Shown: piece by piece, positions 1 through 9,047 of the stretch
Numbering within the stretch: position 1 is the stretch's first letter
How the letters are laid out: each line of letters begins with the position of its first letter
Assembly (NCBI RefSeq): GCF_021021435.1
Contig: NZ_JAINWI010000022.1
Span: forward strand, 1-64,000
Reading direction: 5' to 3'
DNA: 64,000 bases
Source: Seohaeicola saemankumensis
GTDB lineage: Bacteria > Pseudomonadota > Alphaproteobacteria > Rhodobacterales > Rhodobacteraceae
Position numbers and translations under genes: made by a program
The notes under the pieces: model-generated
Databases searched by the model: none
The model's input: the letters and a program-made list of their open reading frames with translations, nothing else
What the model was told of the DNA's origin: nothing

Positions 1-66
1 TCAGTTGGTTAGAGTACCGGCCTGTCACGCCGGGGGTCGCGGGTTCGAGCCCCGTCAACCGCGCCA
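1..66 (+). tRNA. tRNA-Asp (GTC), 5' end cut off by the window
   Basis: The sequence is identical to the complete tRNA-Asp that follows, from its D-arm to the terminal CCA. About 11 bases of the 5' acceptor and D-arm lie outside the window. The anticodon loop reads CTGTCAC with anticodon GTC. It is separated from the next copy by 30 bases. Confidence 0.95.
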
Positions 67-96
67 TCGCTATCCCTCGTATCTCATGCGCGTCGC

Positions 97-173
97 GCGG
101 TTGTAGCTCAGTTGGTTAGAGTACCGGCCTGTCACGCCGGGGGTCGCGGGTTCGAGCCCCGTCAACCGCGCCA
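97..173 (+). tRNA. tRNA-Asp (GTC)
   Basis: This is a 77-base cloverleaf. The acceptor arms GCGGTTG and CAACCGC pair, the anticodon is GTC, the T-arm carries GGTTCGAGCCC, and CCA is encoded. It decodes Asp GAC/GAU codons. It is the second of two identical tandem copies, probably processed from one transcript. Confidence 0.97.
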
Positions 174-200
174 CTTACTTATCTCGATCAGGATGTGAGC

Positions 201-419
201 ATGACGATAATCGACCGCATCAGTTGGCCGATCGTAGTGCTGTTGTGCCTGACACTGGGCCTCGCCCCCTTTGTGCCAGAGCCGCATATCTGGGAAAAAC
301 TGAAAATGCTGGCCGCAGGTGATTTACGCCGCCCGATCGACATTTTTGATCTTGTCTATCACGGCCTGCCGTGGATGCTGGCGCTGGTCAAAGCGGTGCG
401 CGCGCGGCGTCAGGCATAG
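201..419 (+). CDS. small membrane protein, often labelled RND transporter in relatives
   Basis: About 72 residues with one clear hydrophobic segment (roughly residues 10-25) and a basic C-terminus ending RARRQA. An upstream GTG at 195 lies directly against the AGGA at 190-193. The ATG at 201 has proper spacing from that AGGA and is the better start. Similar short proteins are common in Rhodobacteraceae and are sometimes named RND transporter, but this one is far too small to be a transporter. Its stop overlaps the 3' end of the opposite-strand gene by 10 bases. Function unknown. Confidence 0.7.
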   Translation: MTIIDRISWPIVVLLCLTLGLAPFVPEPHIWEKLKMLAAGDLRRPIDIFDLVYHGLPWMLALVKAVRARRQA

Positions 420-1207
420 TCATAGCCAAGTGCGGACTCCAATGACAGGTCCAGTTCTTGCTTGAGAAAGGCAATGTCGTCTTCCGCCAACGCAACGGGC
501 GTTTCTCCCCGTGCGGGGGTGGAATGGTTGAACCTTGTGCCAAGGCGCCGTTTGACCCCTGAGATCGACTTGCCCGATAGCGGCAGGCCGGTTTCATGCA
601 CGAACCATTGAACGAAACGCGCGGGGTCGGCCTGCACCATCTCGGCGCGTACCAGCAACAGGTTGCAATCGCGGTTCAGAAAGCCCAGCAACCCTTCCAG
701 CTTGGTCTGCCGCAGCGCAAAAAGGTTGGGATAGGGCTTGCCTGTGATCGGATGGTGGTCAAGCTCCAGCCGCAGGCCTTGCACCCTGTCTGCAATCTCG
801 GGGTGAATCTGCTCGAAATCGGCGCTGCGATCCACAATCCCCTGCCACTGCGCGCGCAGGAACGCCCCGAAAGAAAGGGCTTGCAGGCGCGGATCGGCGT
901 GCCACGGGCGTTTGTGCATGGATAGCGCCCATGCCCGCGCATCACGCACAACCGCCACGACCAGAAAATCCTGCGGAATGGCGACCATACCGGGAATGGC
1001 GTGTTTCCAGCCCAAGGCCTCGGTCCGCATGATATCGACGTTCTTCTCGATTAGTTTGCGGACCAGATTGGTGGCGCTTCCCCTTTCGCCCAAGACCTGA
1101 AACTGGGTCAGTGCCACGTCATGGCGGCGGCGCAGGAACACTCCGGACTGGCGGAAGCTTTCGGGGATGTCATAGTCCAAACGTCCGATCCTTGTCCTTT
1201 GGGTCAC
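410..1207 (-). CDS. sulfotransferase-like protein
   Basis: A 265-residue protein. Residues 39-47 (LGERGSATN) and the following helix resemble the 5'-phosphosulfate-binding P-loop of sulfotransferases, where a G-x-x-G-S/T-x-x-N/L pattern precedes a basic helix. VVAVVRDARAWALS further on resembles the strand and helix around the 3'-phosphate site (usually RNP or RDP). From these I infer PAPS-dependent sulfotransfer onto an unknown acceptor, perhaps a cell-surface sugar. The start is a GTG without a good ribosome binding site, so the N-terminus is uncertain. It is divergent from a glycosyltransferase 86 bases away, which fits a small surface-polysaccharide cluster. Confidence 0.6.
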   Translation of the reverse strand: MTQRTRIGRLDYDIPESFRQSGVFLRRRHDVALTQFQVLGERGSATNLVRKLIEKNVDIMRTEALGWKHAIPGMVAIPQDFLVVAVVRDARAWALSMHKRPWHADPRLQALSFGAFLRAQWQGIVDRSADFEQIHPEIADRVQGLRLELDHHPITGKPYPNLFALRQTKLEGLLGFLNRDCNLLLVRAEMVQADPARFVQWFVHETGLPLSGKSISGVKRRLGTRFNHSTPARGETPVALAEDDIAFLKQELDLSLESALGYDYA

Positions 1208-1293
1208 ACAACAGAAACAAGACGTTATTTCGATTCTCAGATCAATTCAAACAGGCTAGACAAGGGCCTGTTGACCAGAGGCGAGGGTATGTG

Positions 1294-2169
1294 ATGCAGA
1301 CAGTAGCGGCAGCCGTGACGATGGTGCGGGATGATGCGTTCTTTCTGTCCGCATGGTTGCGCCATTACGGACAGATTTTCGGGCGCGAGAATTGCTATGT
1401 CGTCAATCACGGGCGCGGCGACATCGTCAATGAACTAGCGAAAGGATGCAATATCATAGGGATACCCGGCGATCCTCATAAGAACTTCGATATGAAGCGC
1501 TGGCGGTTGCTGAACAATCTGGTGGGGGGGCTCAAGGGATATTATCGCCATGTGATTGTGGGCGATGTGGACGAGTTGGTGGTCATTGATCCTCAGAAGG
1601 GGCTGACCCTGCTGGACTATCTGGCGGCCATGCCCGATAAACAGGTCATCACACCCTTGGGGCTTGAGGTGATCCACCGCACCGATCTGGAGCCGGATAC
1701 CATCACCGACCAGATCATTGGGCCGCGTCGCCATGTGCGCGTGGCGCCGCATTACTCCAAGCCCTGCATCATCTCGACCGGCACCAAGATCGCGCGGGGC
1801 GGGCATTTCACCCAATATCCCAAGATACATGCGCCGGACGAACTGTTCCTGCTGCATCTGAAATTCTGCGATTTCGCCGCCTATGCCGAGGTGATGGACC
1901 GCCGCAACGCCACCACCGCCGAAGTGGGGGGCGATGTGAAGGATACCGCTATCGGGCGGCATTGGTTCGCCTCTGCGCGTGGAGAGGATCGCGCGGTGTT
2001 CGAGGCGTTCAGCGCGCTGGAATTGGTCGAGGGGTTCGACATGACCACTTTCCGTCGCAAGATGCGCCGCAGCTTCCGGCCAAGGGGGGATACCGGATTT
2101 TATTGTTTTGACAGGCCCGATTACCCCCAACAGTTCATTCTTCCCGAGCGGTTTATCGGGGTGGTCTGA
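1294..2169 (+). CDS. glycosyltransferase family 2-type protein
   Basis: A 291-residue protein beginning MQTVAAAVTMVRDD. The N-terminal block MVRDDAFFLSAWLRHY is typical of the GT2-like family (Glyco_tranf_2_4) that opens with a conserved xxRDE/DD-x-x-x-LxEWxxHH pattern. GDVDEL at residues 90-95 is the likely metal- and nucleotide-sugar-binding DxD motif. There is no signal peptide or membrane segment, so it is probably cytosolic and modifies a surface glycan or lipid precursor. The ATG at 1294 was chosen because GAGGG lies 5-7 bases upstream. The open frame continues upstream, but that part overlaps the divergent sulfotransferase-like gene and looks non-coding. Confidence 0.8.
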   Translation: MQTVAAAVTMVRDDAFFLSAWLRHYGQIFGRENCYVVNHGRGDIVNELAKGCNIIGIPGDPHKNFDMKRWRLLNNLVGGLKGYYRHVIVGDVDELVVIDPQKGLTLLDYLAAMPDKQVITPLGLEVIHRTDLEPDTITDQIIGPRRHVRVAPHYSKPCIISTGTKIARGGHFTQYPKIHAPDELFLLHLKFCDFAAYAEVMDRRNATTAEVGGDVKDTAIGRHWFASARGEDRAVFEAFSALELVEGFDMTTFRRKMRRSFRPRGDTGFYCFDRPDYPQQFILPERFIGVV

Positions 2170-2175
2170 ACCGGA

Positions 2176-3045
2176 TCAGCTTCGGTCCAGAAAGCGACGC
2201 AGCGCCACCAGCGTCTGCTCGGGCGCGGTATCGGGGAAGAAATGCCCGCCCGGAACGGTTGCGGCATGGATGTTGGTGCAGCGGTCGGCCCATGTAGCAG
2301 GCACGTCATAGGCCCGCGCCATTGCGCCATCCGCTCCGTACAGTACCAGCGTGGGGCATGTAACGCGCTGCGCCAGATCGAGGGTATCCAGCGCCAGATC
2401 ATGCAGGATCGCGGCGCGGTAATCGTTGCACATGCCGCGGATCGTCTCGGGGTTGCGCCACGCGACACGGTAGGCTGCCAGTTGCGCGGGGTCGAAATCG
2501 TCAAGCGTGGCACCGCCCCATCCCAGTAGGCAGGACTGGAAATAGTAATCCGGATCGGCCGCGATCAGGGTTTCGGGAAATGGCGCTGGCTGCGCCAGAA
2601 AAAACCAGTGATAATAAGATTTTGCAACCTGATGTGAAAGCTTTGATAGAAGCGTATGTGTGGGGATGATATCCATCAGGGTCAGGCTGTCGATGCGTTC
2701 CGGTGCATCCAGCGCGATCCTGTGTGCGGTGCGCGCGCCGCGATCATGGCCCACCAGATCAAAGCGGTCATGTCCTAGATGGTTCATCAGCGCCAGAATG
2801 TCGGCACCCATCGCCCGAAAGCTGTAATCGGCCACATCAGCAGGCTTGCCGGAGGCCCCGTATCCGCGCAAATCGGGGCAGATCACGCGGTGCGCCTGCG
2901 CCAGCGCGGGCGCGATCCGCGCCCACATGGACCGCGTTTGCGGAAAGCCGTGCAGCAGCACCAGCGGCGGGCCTTCGCCGCCGCTGCTATAGGCGACATC
3001 TACACCGTCATGGGTGAAGACATGCTCGGTAAACCCCGTCATCAT
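2176..3045 (-). CDS. alpha/beta hydrolase, haloacetate (fluoroacetate) dehalogenase-like
   Basis: A 289-residue alpha/beta hydrolase. The nucleophile elbow is VGHDRGARTAHR, giving Asp101 with Arg102 and Arg105 positioned like the carboxylate-binding arginines of fluoroacetate dehalogenases. YHWFFLAQPAPFPE (residues 145-158) carries the His146-Trp147 pair, and MCNDYRAA supplies Tyr209. In characterised enzymes these form the halide pocket. The catalytic His is at about 268 (PGGHFFP) and the acid is likely Asp125. The residue set favours hydrolytic dehalogenation of haloacetates over epoxide hydrolysis, though substrate is inferred. The ATG overlaps the TGA of the upstream M20 peptidase gene (ATGA), implying translational coupling. 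Confidence 0.8.
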   Translation of the reverse strand: MMTGFTEHVFTHDGVDVAYSSGGEGPPLVLLHGFPQTRSMWARIAPALAQAHRVICPDLRGYGASGKPADVADYSFRAMGADILALMNHLGHDRFDLVGHDRGARTAHRIALDAPERIDSLTLMDIIPTHTLLSKLSHQVAKSYYHWFFLAQPAPFPETLIAADPDYYFQSCLLGWGGATLDDFDPAQLAAYRVAWRNPETIRGMCNDYRAAILHDLALDTLDLAQRVTCPTLVLYGADGAMARAYDVPATWADRCTNIHAATVPGGHFFPDTAPEQTLVALRRFLDRS

Positions 3046-4418
3046 GTGAGTTTTTCCAGAACCCGCGCCCAACTGCGGATGCCTTTGTGAAAGCATTCCA
3101 TGTCGTATTTCTCGTTCGGGGAATGGATCTGGTCGTCATCGCGGCCAAAGCCTGCAAGGATCGATTCCATGCCAAGGATGGACTGGAAATAACCCGCAAT
3201 CGGGATCGAACCGCCACAGCCCACGTAAGAGGCGGGGGTGCCCCATTCTTCGGTCAGGGCATGGCGGGTTTTTTCGAACAGGGGGTGGTCGATCTGCATT
3301 TGGCTGGCGCCCGCACCCCCCATTTCCTTGAAGCTGGCGGTGCAGTCAGGGGGCAGTTGCGCGTTGATCCAGTCACGGAAGTTGCGGCTGATCGCCTCGG
3401 CATCTTGCTGACCGACAAGGCGGAAACTGATCTTGGCATGGGCTTCGGCGGGCAGCACGGTCTTGAAACCCTCGCCGGTATAGCCGCCCCAGATGCCGTT
3501 GATTTCCGCTGTGGGGCGCGACCAGATCATCTCAAGCGGCGTGCGGTCGGATTCGCCTGCTGGATGTGACAGGCCGACATCACCAAGAAACGATCCATGA
3601 TCGAAGGCCAGATTCTGCCATTGCGCGCGAATGGTATCGGGCAGTTCGGGCACGCCGTCATAGAAACCGGGCAACACCACGCGGCCCTGATCGTCATGCA
3701 AACCGCCAAGGATGCGGGTCAGCACGCGGATCGGGTTCATCGCGGGGCCACCATACATGCCCGAATGCAGATCACGTGTCGCGGCGTGAATTGTCACCTC
3801 CTCGCGCGCCATGCCCCGCAGCATCGTGATGATCGCGGGCGAGCGGTCCTGAAACAGCCCCGTGTCGCAGATCAGGGCCACATCGGCGCGCAATTCATCG
3901 GCATTTTCTTGCAGGAATGGGATCAGTGACGGAGAGCCGGATTCTTCCTCGCCCTCGAACAGGAATGTGATGCGGCAAGGCAGATCGCCTTTGACCGCCG
4001 TCCATGCGCGGCAGGCTTCGATAAAGGTCATCAACTGTCCCTTGTCATCGGATGCGCCGCGTCCGCGAATGACTTTGCCCTTGGGGGTATCCTCAACCTT
4101 GGGATCGAACGGATCGGAATGCCATAGCGACAGCGGATCGACGGGTTGCACATCGTAATGCCCGTAGAACAGCACATGCGGGCTGCCCTCGGGCCCGTCC
4201 ACATGCCCCACCACCATCGGATGCCCCGGTGTAGGCCGCGCGCTCGCGCGGATACCGAGGCTGGCCAGATCGGCCACCAACCAGTCGGCGGCGGACTGGC
4301 AATCGGCCTTGAACGCCGGATCGGTCGAGATCGACGGAATACGCAGCAGGTCCATCAACCGTTCGGTCGCAGCAGGCAAGTCTGCGTCGATACGGGCGAG
4401 CACATCGGGAAGGGTCAT
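3042..4418 (-). CDS. M20 family dipeptidase/metallopeptidase
   Basis: A 458-residue zinc peptidase of the M20 (carnosinase/dipeptidase) type. Metal ligands are visible in order: His87-x-Asp89 in YGHYDVQP, Asp124 in GASDDKG, the catalytic/ligand glutamates near 157-158 in FEGEEESGS, Asp in ICDTGLF, and a late His in IHSPNEKYD. A lid/dimerisation domain follows the first catalytic half. It probably hydrolyses dipeptides or N-acyl amino acids in the cytoplasm. The start at 4418 is preceded by AGAAAGGA, a strong ribosome binding site. The open frame upstream of it has no comparable signal. The downstream hydrolase is coupled by an ATGA overlap. Confidence 0.9.
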   Translation of the reverse strand: MTLPDVLARIDADLPAATERLMDLLRIPSISTDPAFKADCQSAADWLVADLASLGIRASARPTPGHPMVVGHVDGPEGSPHVLFYGHYDVQPVDPLSLWHSDPFDPKVEDTPKGKVIRGRGASDDKGQLMTFIEACRAWTAVKGDLPCRITFLFEGEEESGSPSLIPFLQENADELRADVALICDTGLFQDRSPAIITMLRGMAREEVTIHAATRDLHSGMYGGPAMNPIRVLTRILGGLHDDQGRVVLPGFYDGVPELPDTIRAQWQNLAFDHGSFLGDVGLSHPAGESDRTPLEMIWSRPTAEINGIWGGYTGEGFKTVLPAEAHAKISFRLVGQQDAEAISRNFRDWINAQLPPDCTASFKEMGGAGASQMQIDHPLFEKTRHALTEEWGTPASYVGCGGSIPIAGYFQSILGMESILAGFGRDDDQIHSPNEKYDMECFHKGIRSWARVLEKLT

Positions 4419-4580
4419 CGTGGTCCTTTCTGAACTTGGAGTCCTGTGCGTCATGAAAATTCCGCACAAGGTAATTAACCCAGAGCGTATCAAGCTGGTC
4501 TGCACTGTCCAGAGCAGGCGGGCTGACCTTGCGGAAGGTCAAACAGGAAAGTGGAAATCCCGCGAAATTCGCCTAAACCT

Positions 4581-4594
4581 TTGATGCAGATCAA
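4581..4594 (+). promoter_or_regulatory. FnrL/FNR-type box upstream of hemA
   Basis: TTGATGCAGATCAA is a perfect match to the FNR/FnrL dyad TTGAT-N4-ATCAA, 129 bases before the hemA start codon. In Rhodobacter species FnrL activates hemA when oxygen falls, so this is the expected place for the site. A possible -10 element (TTGTAA, 4614-4619) lies about 20 bases downstream, which would put the dyad near -40 as for a class II activator site. The rest of the 4419-4722 intergenic stretch shows no gene. Confidence 0.8.
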
Positions 4595-4722
4595 AGGCTT
4601 TGGCAGCGTCAATTTGTAACCTGTTGCATGGGAATGGCGCAAACTATATCCATTCCAAACTGGAGATATGGGGCCAAGGGCCGCTCTGCCACGGTGGAGA
4701 ATGACGAAAAAGGGGACTGCCG

Positions 4723-5946
4723 GTGGACTATTCTGCCCTGCTGGACAACGCGATCAACAGCCTGCACAAGGAAGGGCGTTACCGCACTTTCATTGATATC
4801 GAGCGGCGGCGCGGCCATTTCCCGCATGCAGTCTGGCGCAAGCCCGACGGATCCGAGGCACCGATCACCGTGTGGTGCGGCAATGACTATCTTGGCATGG
4901 GCCAGCATCCTGTCGTTCTGGCCGCCATGCACGAGGCGCTTGATGCTACGGGTGCAGGTTCGGGCGGTACGCGGAATATCTCGGGCACGACGATTTGGCA
5001 CAAGCGGCTGGAAAAGGAACTGGCCGATCTGCATGGCAAGGAAGCGGCGCTGCTGTTCACCTCGGCCTATATCGCCAATGACGCGACCCTTTCCACCCTG
5101 CCAAAACTGTTTCCCGGCCTGATCATCTATTCCGATGCACTGAACCATGCCTCGATGATCGAAGGCGTGCGCCGCAATGGTGGGGCCAAGCGGATTTTCC
5201 GCCATAACGATGTGGCGCATCTGCGTGAATTGCTGGCGGCGGACGATCCAGCGGCACCCAAGCTGATCGCGTTTGAATCGGTCTATTCGATGGATGGCGA
5301 TTTCGGCCCGATCGAAGCGATCTGCGATCTGGCCGACGAATTCGGCGCGTTGACCTATATCGACGAGGTCCACGCCGTAGGCATGTATGGCGCGCGCGGG
5401 GCAGGGGTGGCGGAACGCGACCGGCTGATGCACCGGTTGGACATCATCAACGGCACGCTGGCCAAGGCTTATGGCGTCATGGGCGGCTATATCGCGGCCT
5501 CGGCGCGGATGTGCGACGCGATCCGCTCTTATGCGCCCGGTTTCATCTTCACCACATCGCTGCCGCCTGCCATCGCAGCGGGAGCAGCGGCAAGTGTGGC
5601 CCATCTCAAGCGCGATCACGGCTTGCGCGAAAAGCACCAGACGCAGGCGCGGATTCTCAAGACCCGTCTGAAGGGTATGGGCCTGCCGATCATTGACCAC
5701 GGCAGCCATATCGTGCCGGTGATCGTGGGTGACCCTGTGCATACCAAGAAACTGTCCGATATGCTGCTGGACGGCTACGGCATTTACGTCCAGCCGATCA
5801 ACTATCCGACCGTTCCGCGCGGGACTGAAAGGCTGCGTTTCACCCCCTCACCGGTGCATGGACCCGACGAGATGGACCGTCTGGTGCATGCCATGGATGC
5901 GCTGTGGTCGCATTGTGCGCTGAATCGCGCCGAAATGAGCGCTTAA
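4723..5946 (+). CDS. hemA: 5-aminolevulinate synthase
   Basis: A 407-residue PLP enzyme of the alpha-oxoamine synthase family. It condenses glycine with succinyl-CoA to 5-aminolevulinate, the first step of tetrapyrrole synthesis in alphaproteobacteria. The N-terminus [11 protein letters not shown] and the block [15 protein letters not shown] are typical of Rhodobacter HemA. The PLP lysine is Lys248 in GTLAKAYG. The start is GTG, preceded by AGGGGA at good spacing. The perfect FNR box upstream suggests induction at low oxygen. It is followed 113 bases later by a RodZ-like gene and then ispG, an order common in this family. Confidence 0.97.
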   Translation: MDYSALLDNAINSLHKEGRYRTFIDIERRRGHFPHAVWRKPDGSEAPITVWCGNDYLGMGQHPVVLAAMHEALDATGAGSGGTRNISGTTIWHKRLEKELADLHGKEAALLFTSAYIANDATLSTLPKLFPGLIIYSDALNHASMIEGVRRNGGAKRIFRHNDVAHLRELLAADDPAAPKLIAFESVYSMDGDFGPIEAICDLADEFGALTYIDEVHAVGMYGARGAGVAERDRLMHRLDIINGTLAKAYGVMGGYIAASARMCDAIRSYAPGFIFTTSLPPAIAAGAAASVAHLKRDHGLREKHQTQARILKTRLKGMGLPIIDHGSHIVPVIVGDPVHTKKLSDMLLDGYGIYVQPINYPTVPRGTERLRFTPSPVHGPDEMDRLVHAMDALWSHCALNRAEMSA

Positions 5947-6059
5947 CCATATGTAAATGTGTAATTCGGCTTGTGCTGTGCTATCGTTGGATCAAGAAAG
6001 AGTGAGACTCGAATCGGGGATGGCTCGGGTCTGAAACCTCAAACGACGGGGCAGCGTGT

Positions 6060-7277
6060 ATGATCGGGCGGAGGTTCTCCCGTAAAGTCGAAGACGAGAT
6101 TGTCGAGCCCAAGGGCTTTGACGATTATGATCTGCGTCTTGGCGATCTGATGCGGGGCGAACGCGCGACCATGGGCAAATCGCTTCTGGACGTGCAGAGA
6201 GAGTTGCGTATTCGCGCATCCTACATCGCTGCAATCGAAAATTGTGACCCCTCAGCGTTTGACACTCCGGGTTTCATCGCGGGCTATGTGCGCTCTTATG
6301 CGCGCTATCTGAACATGGACCCCGATCACGCCTTTGCGGCCTTCTGTGCCGAAAGCGGTTTCTCGACCGCACATGGCATGTCGGCGGCGGCTTCTTCCGC
6401 GAAGAAAACCCCGCTGCCGCGCCAGATCCCCAGCGCGCGCGATCCTTTCGCCGCACCGACGACGCCCTTCGCTCCGGCGCAGGATGCGTTTTTCAGCCAT
6501 ATCGAACCGCGCGCCATCGGCTCGAGCCTTGTGCTGCTGCTTCTGATCGGCACCATCGGCTATGGCGGTTGGTCCGTTCTGAATGAAGTGCAGCGCGTGC
6601 AGTTCGCGCCGGTCGAGAATACGCCCGATGTGATGTCCGATCTTGATCCGCTCAAGGCACGTCCGCGCGTTGATGATACGGTTGCAGGCCAGACACTGGC
6701 GGCGACAAATGGCGGACAGTCCAGCAATGATGCGCTGACGCGCATGTATCGCCCGCAGGCGCTGGATGTGCCGGTCATGGTGGCGCGCGATGCGCCGATC
6801 TCGACGCTGGACCCGTCCACGCTGGGCGCGTTCGCGGATATCGAGCGTCAGTCGCAGACAATGGTGACCTCGGATTTCCGGACAGCCGATCTGGACCAGA
6901 TCGGGCCGCAGATGCCGCGTGTGGTTGCCGATCCGTCACCGGGCGTCGAAATGGTCGCTGTGCGTTCCGCATGGGTGCGCGTGAATGCCGCCGATGGAAC
7001 CGTGATTTTCGAAGGGATCATGGAAGCGGGCGACCGCTATGCTGTGCCTGCAACGGAAGACCCCGCTCTTTTGCGTGTGGGCGAATCCGGCTCGATCTAT
7101 TTCGCGGTCAATGGTCAGCATTATGGCCCTGTCGGCCCACGTGGCACCGTAACGTCCAATGTGGCACTGTCAGTGGATCATCTGACGGCAACCTACACGG
7201 TTGCCGACCTTGAGGCGGACACCGATCTTGCGCGCACAGTCGCCGAAGCACGGGCAGTCACACCCCCGTCAGAGTGA
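6060..7277 (+). CDS. RodZ-like helix-turn-helix membrane protein (DUF4115)
   Basis: A 405-residue protein. Residues about 25-95 form an Xre-type helix-turn-helix domain (LRGERATMGKSLLDVQREL in pattern, then the IENCD and YVRSYARYL helices) as in RodZ. A proline- and alanine-rich linker follows, then one membrane span near 152-174, and a periplasmic C-terminal domain like DUF4115. RodZ links MreB to the elongation machinery, so a cell-shape role is likely. The C-terminal half is long compared with E. coli RodZ. It sits between hemA and ispG. The start ATG has only a weak ribosome binding site. Confidence 0.8.
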   Translation: MIGRRFSRKVEDEIVEPKGFDDYDLRLGDLMRGERATMGKSLLDVQRELRIRASYIAAIENCDPSAFDTPGFIAGYVRSYARYLNMDPDHAFAAFCAESGFSTAHGMSAAASSAKKTPLPRQIPSARDPFAAPTTPFAPAQDAFFSHIEPRAIGSSLVLLLLIGTIGYGGWSVLNEVQRVQFAPVENTPDVMSDLDPLKARPRVDDTVAGQTLAATNGGQSSNDALTRMYRPQALDVPVMVARDAPISTLDPSTLGAFADIERQSQTMVTSDFRTADLDQIGPQMPRVVADPSPGVEMVAVRSAWVRVNAADGTVIFEGIMEAGDRYAVPATEDPALLRVGESGSIYFAVNGQHYGPVGPRGTVTSNVALSVDHLTATYTVADLEADTDLARTVAEARAVTPPSE

Positions 7278-7357
7278 TCATCTGACAAGCAGCAGTGATT
7301 GCAGGCAGGTCGCCTGCGCGATATGGTCGTGGCAACGAAACCCATCAGGAATTCGGC

Positions 7358-8500
7358 ATGTCGCTTAACCACATCCGCCCTTGGCGTAACATCTACCGCC
7401 GCAAAAGCCGCATGATCCATGTGGGGCGCGTGCCGGTTGGTGGGGACGCGCCGATTTCCGTGCAGACCATGACCAACACGCTGACCACCGACGTGGCTGC
7501 GACCGTGGCGCAGATCAACGCCGCCGCCGAGGCCGGTGCCGATATTGTCCGTGTCTCGGTGCCCGATCAGGAAAGTTCGCGCGCGCTGCGCCAGATCGTG
7601 CGCGAGGTCGATGTGCCTTTGGTGGCGGATATCCATTTCCACTACAAACGCGGGATCGAGGCCGCCGAGGCGGGGGCCGCCTGCCTGCGGATCAATCCCG
7701 GCAATATCGGCGATGCGACCCGCGTGCGCGAGGTGATCAAGGCTGCGCGGGACAACAACTGCTCGATCCGTATCGGCGTGAATGCCGGATCGCTGGAAAA
7801 GCATCTGCTGGACAAATACGGCGAGCCTTGCCCCGATGCGATGGTGGAATCGGGCCTGGAGCATATCAAGATTCTGCAGGACAATGATTTCCACGAGTTC
7901 AAGATCAGCGTGAAAGCGTCGGACGTCTTCATGGCGGCCGCCGCCTATCAGCAACTGGCCGAGGCGACGGATGCCCCGATCCATCTGGGCATTACCGAGG
8001 CGGGCGGCTTTGTGTCAGGCACGATCAAGTCGGCCATCGGTCTAGGCAATCTTCTGTGGATGGGCATTGGCGATACGATCCGCGTGTCGCTGTCCGCCGA
8101 TCCTGTCCAAGAGGTAAAAGTCGGGTTCGAGATCCTGAAGTCGCTGGGACTTCGGCATCGGGGCGTGAACATCATCTCCTGCCCTTCCTGCGCGCGGCAA
8201 GGGTTCGATGTGATCAAGACGGTCGAGATTCTGGAAAAACGGCTTGAGCATATCAAGACACCGATGAGCCTGAGCATTATCGGTTGCGTCGTGAACGGTC
8301 CAGGCGAGGCGCTGATGACCGATGTGGGCTTTACCGGCGGCGGGGCTGGATCGGGTATGGTCTATCTGGCGGGCAAGCAAAGCCACAAGCTGGGCAATGA
8401 CCAGATGGTCGAGCATATTGTCGAACAGGTCGAGGCGCGGGCCGCTGTGATCGAGGAACAGATCGCGTCCGAGAAGAAGGCGACAGAAGCGGCGGAATAG
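7358..8500 (+). CDS. ispG: 4-hydroxy-3-methylbut-2-enyl diphosphate synthase
   Basis: A 380-residue enzyme of the MEP isoprenoid pathway, converting MEcPP to HMBPP with a [4Fe-4S] cluster. The three cluster cysteines are visible in [10 protein letters not shown] (about 274 and 277) and [11 protein letters not shown] (about 309), followed by the glutamate ligand. The N-terminal TIM-barrel half begins [17 protein letters not shown]. The ATG at 7358 follows CAGGA at eight bases. The extra upstream open frame begins inside the intergenic region and has no such signal. The C-terminal tail is glutamate- and lysine-rich and not conserved in the family. Confidence 0.96.
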   Translation: MSLNHIRPWRNIYRRKSRMIHVGRVPVGGDAPISVQTMTNTLTTDVAATVAQINAAAEAGADIVRVSVPDQESSRALRQIVREVDVPLVADIHFHYKRGIEAAEAGAACLRINPGNIGDATRVREVIKAARDNNCSIRIGVNAGSLEKHLLDKYGEPCPDAMVESGLEHIKILQDNDFHEFKISVKASDVFMAAAAYQQLAEATDAPIHLGITEAGGFVSGTIKSAIGLGNLLWMGIGDTIRVSLSADPVQEVKVGFEILKSLGLRHRGVNIISCPSCARQGFDVIKTVEILEKRLEHIKTPMSLSIIGCVVNGPGEALMTDVGFTGGGAGSGMVYLAGKQSHKLGNDQMVEHIVEQVEARAAVIEEQIASEKKATEAAE

Positions 8501-8519
8501 TTCCGGTGCCAGCCGCGTC

Positions 8520-9047
8520 TTACCGTGACAGGTAGCGCTCCAGCACAGCCGGGGGTATGTGGCCCTGTATCATCATGTCCGGCAGCACATAGGATGGTGC
8601 CTCGGACAACTCCAGCGCTTGGGCCAGCGCAGCACCCGCGCCGTTGTCATCCATCCGGTGCACTGTAACCCGCAGATCGTGATCCTTGACCAGTGCCTGC
8701 AGATCGTCCTGCGCCCGTGCGCAATCGCTGCAGGCGTGCCGTATGAAAATGGCGATGTGCAAGACTGCATCCTCAGCGCCAAAGCCCGCAAGCGCCGGAT
8801 CAAAAAGCTGCTGTGCCAGTTCTTCCAGCCGCGACAGATCCGCGTTGACCGATTCCTCGAACGCAGAGGGCGGGTTCAGCGCGGGTTCAAGAATTTCGGG
8901 TTCTTCGAGCAAAAGCGCGCGAATCTCGGCCCCCAAGGCAGCGCGGCCTATCGGACCGAACAGCCCGTCAGCCCGCGCAGCATCCGACCACAGGCCCGAT
9001 GCCAGCAGGATCACAAGCCCGTACCGCATGGGGTTGACAGGCCTCAC
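8520..9047 (-). CDS. short thioredoxin-fold protein, DsbA-family paralogue
   Basis: A 175-residue exported protein with a signal sequence (…RYGLVILLASGLWSDAARA). An N-terminal stretch LGAEIRALLLEEPEIL matches the dimerisation helix of the neighbouring DsbA-family protein. A reduced thioredoxin fold then carries CSDC at about 103-106 and the cis-Pro loop EAPSYVLP. The helical insert of normal DsbA proteins is missing. The GTG start overlaps the stop of the upstream DsbA-family gene (GTGA), so translation is probably coupled; an internal ATG at 9029 could also be used. It is likely a periplasmic thiol oxidoreductase or reductase partner of its neighbour. Confidence 0.72.
   Translation of the reverse strand: MRPVNPMRYGLVILLASGLWSDAARADGLFGPIGRAALGAEIRALLLEEPEILEPALNPPSAFEESVNADLSRLEELAQQLFDPALAGFGAEDAVLHIAIFIRHACSDCARAQDDLQALVKDHDLRVTVHRMDDNGAGAALAQALELSEAPSYVLPDMMIQGHIPPAVLERYLSR

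Noticed and set aside
1-173. tRNA-Asp duplication as an attachment-site footprint of an integrated element
   Set aside because: The first copy is incomplete only because the window starts inside it; both copies look like functional genes and no integrase is nearby.
5990-6000. Second FNR half-site ahead of the rodZ-like gene
   Set aside because: Only one half (GGATCAAG) is present with no matching TTGAT arm at the right distance.
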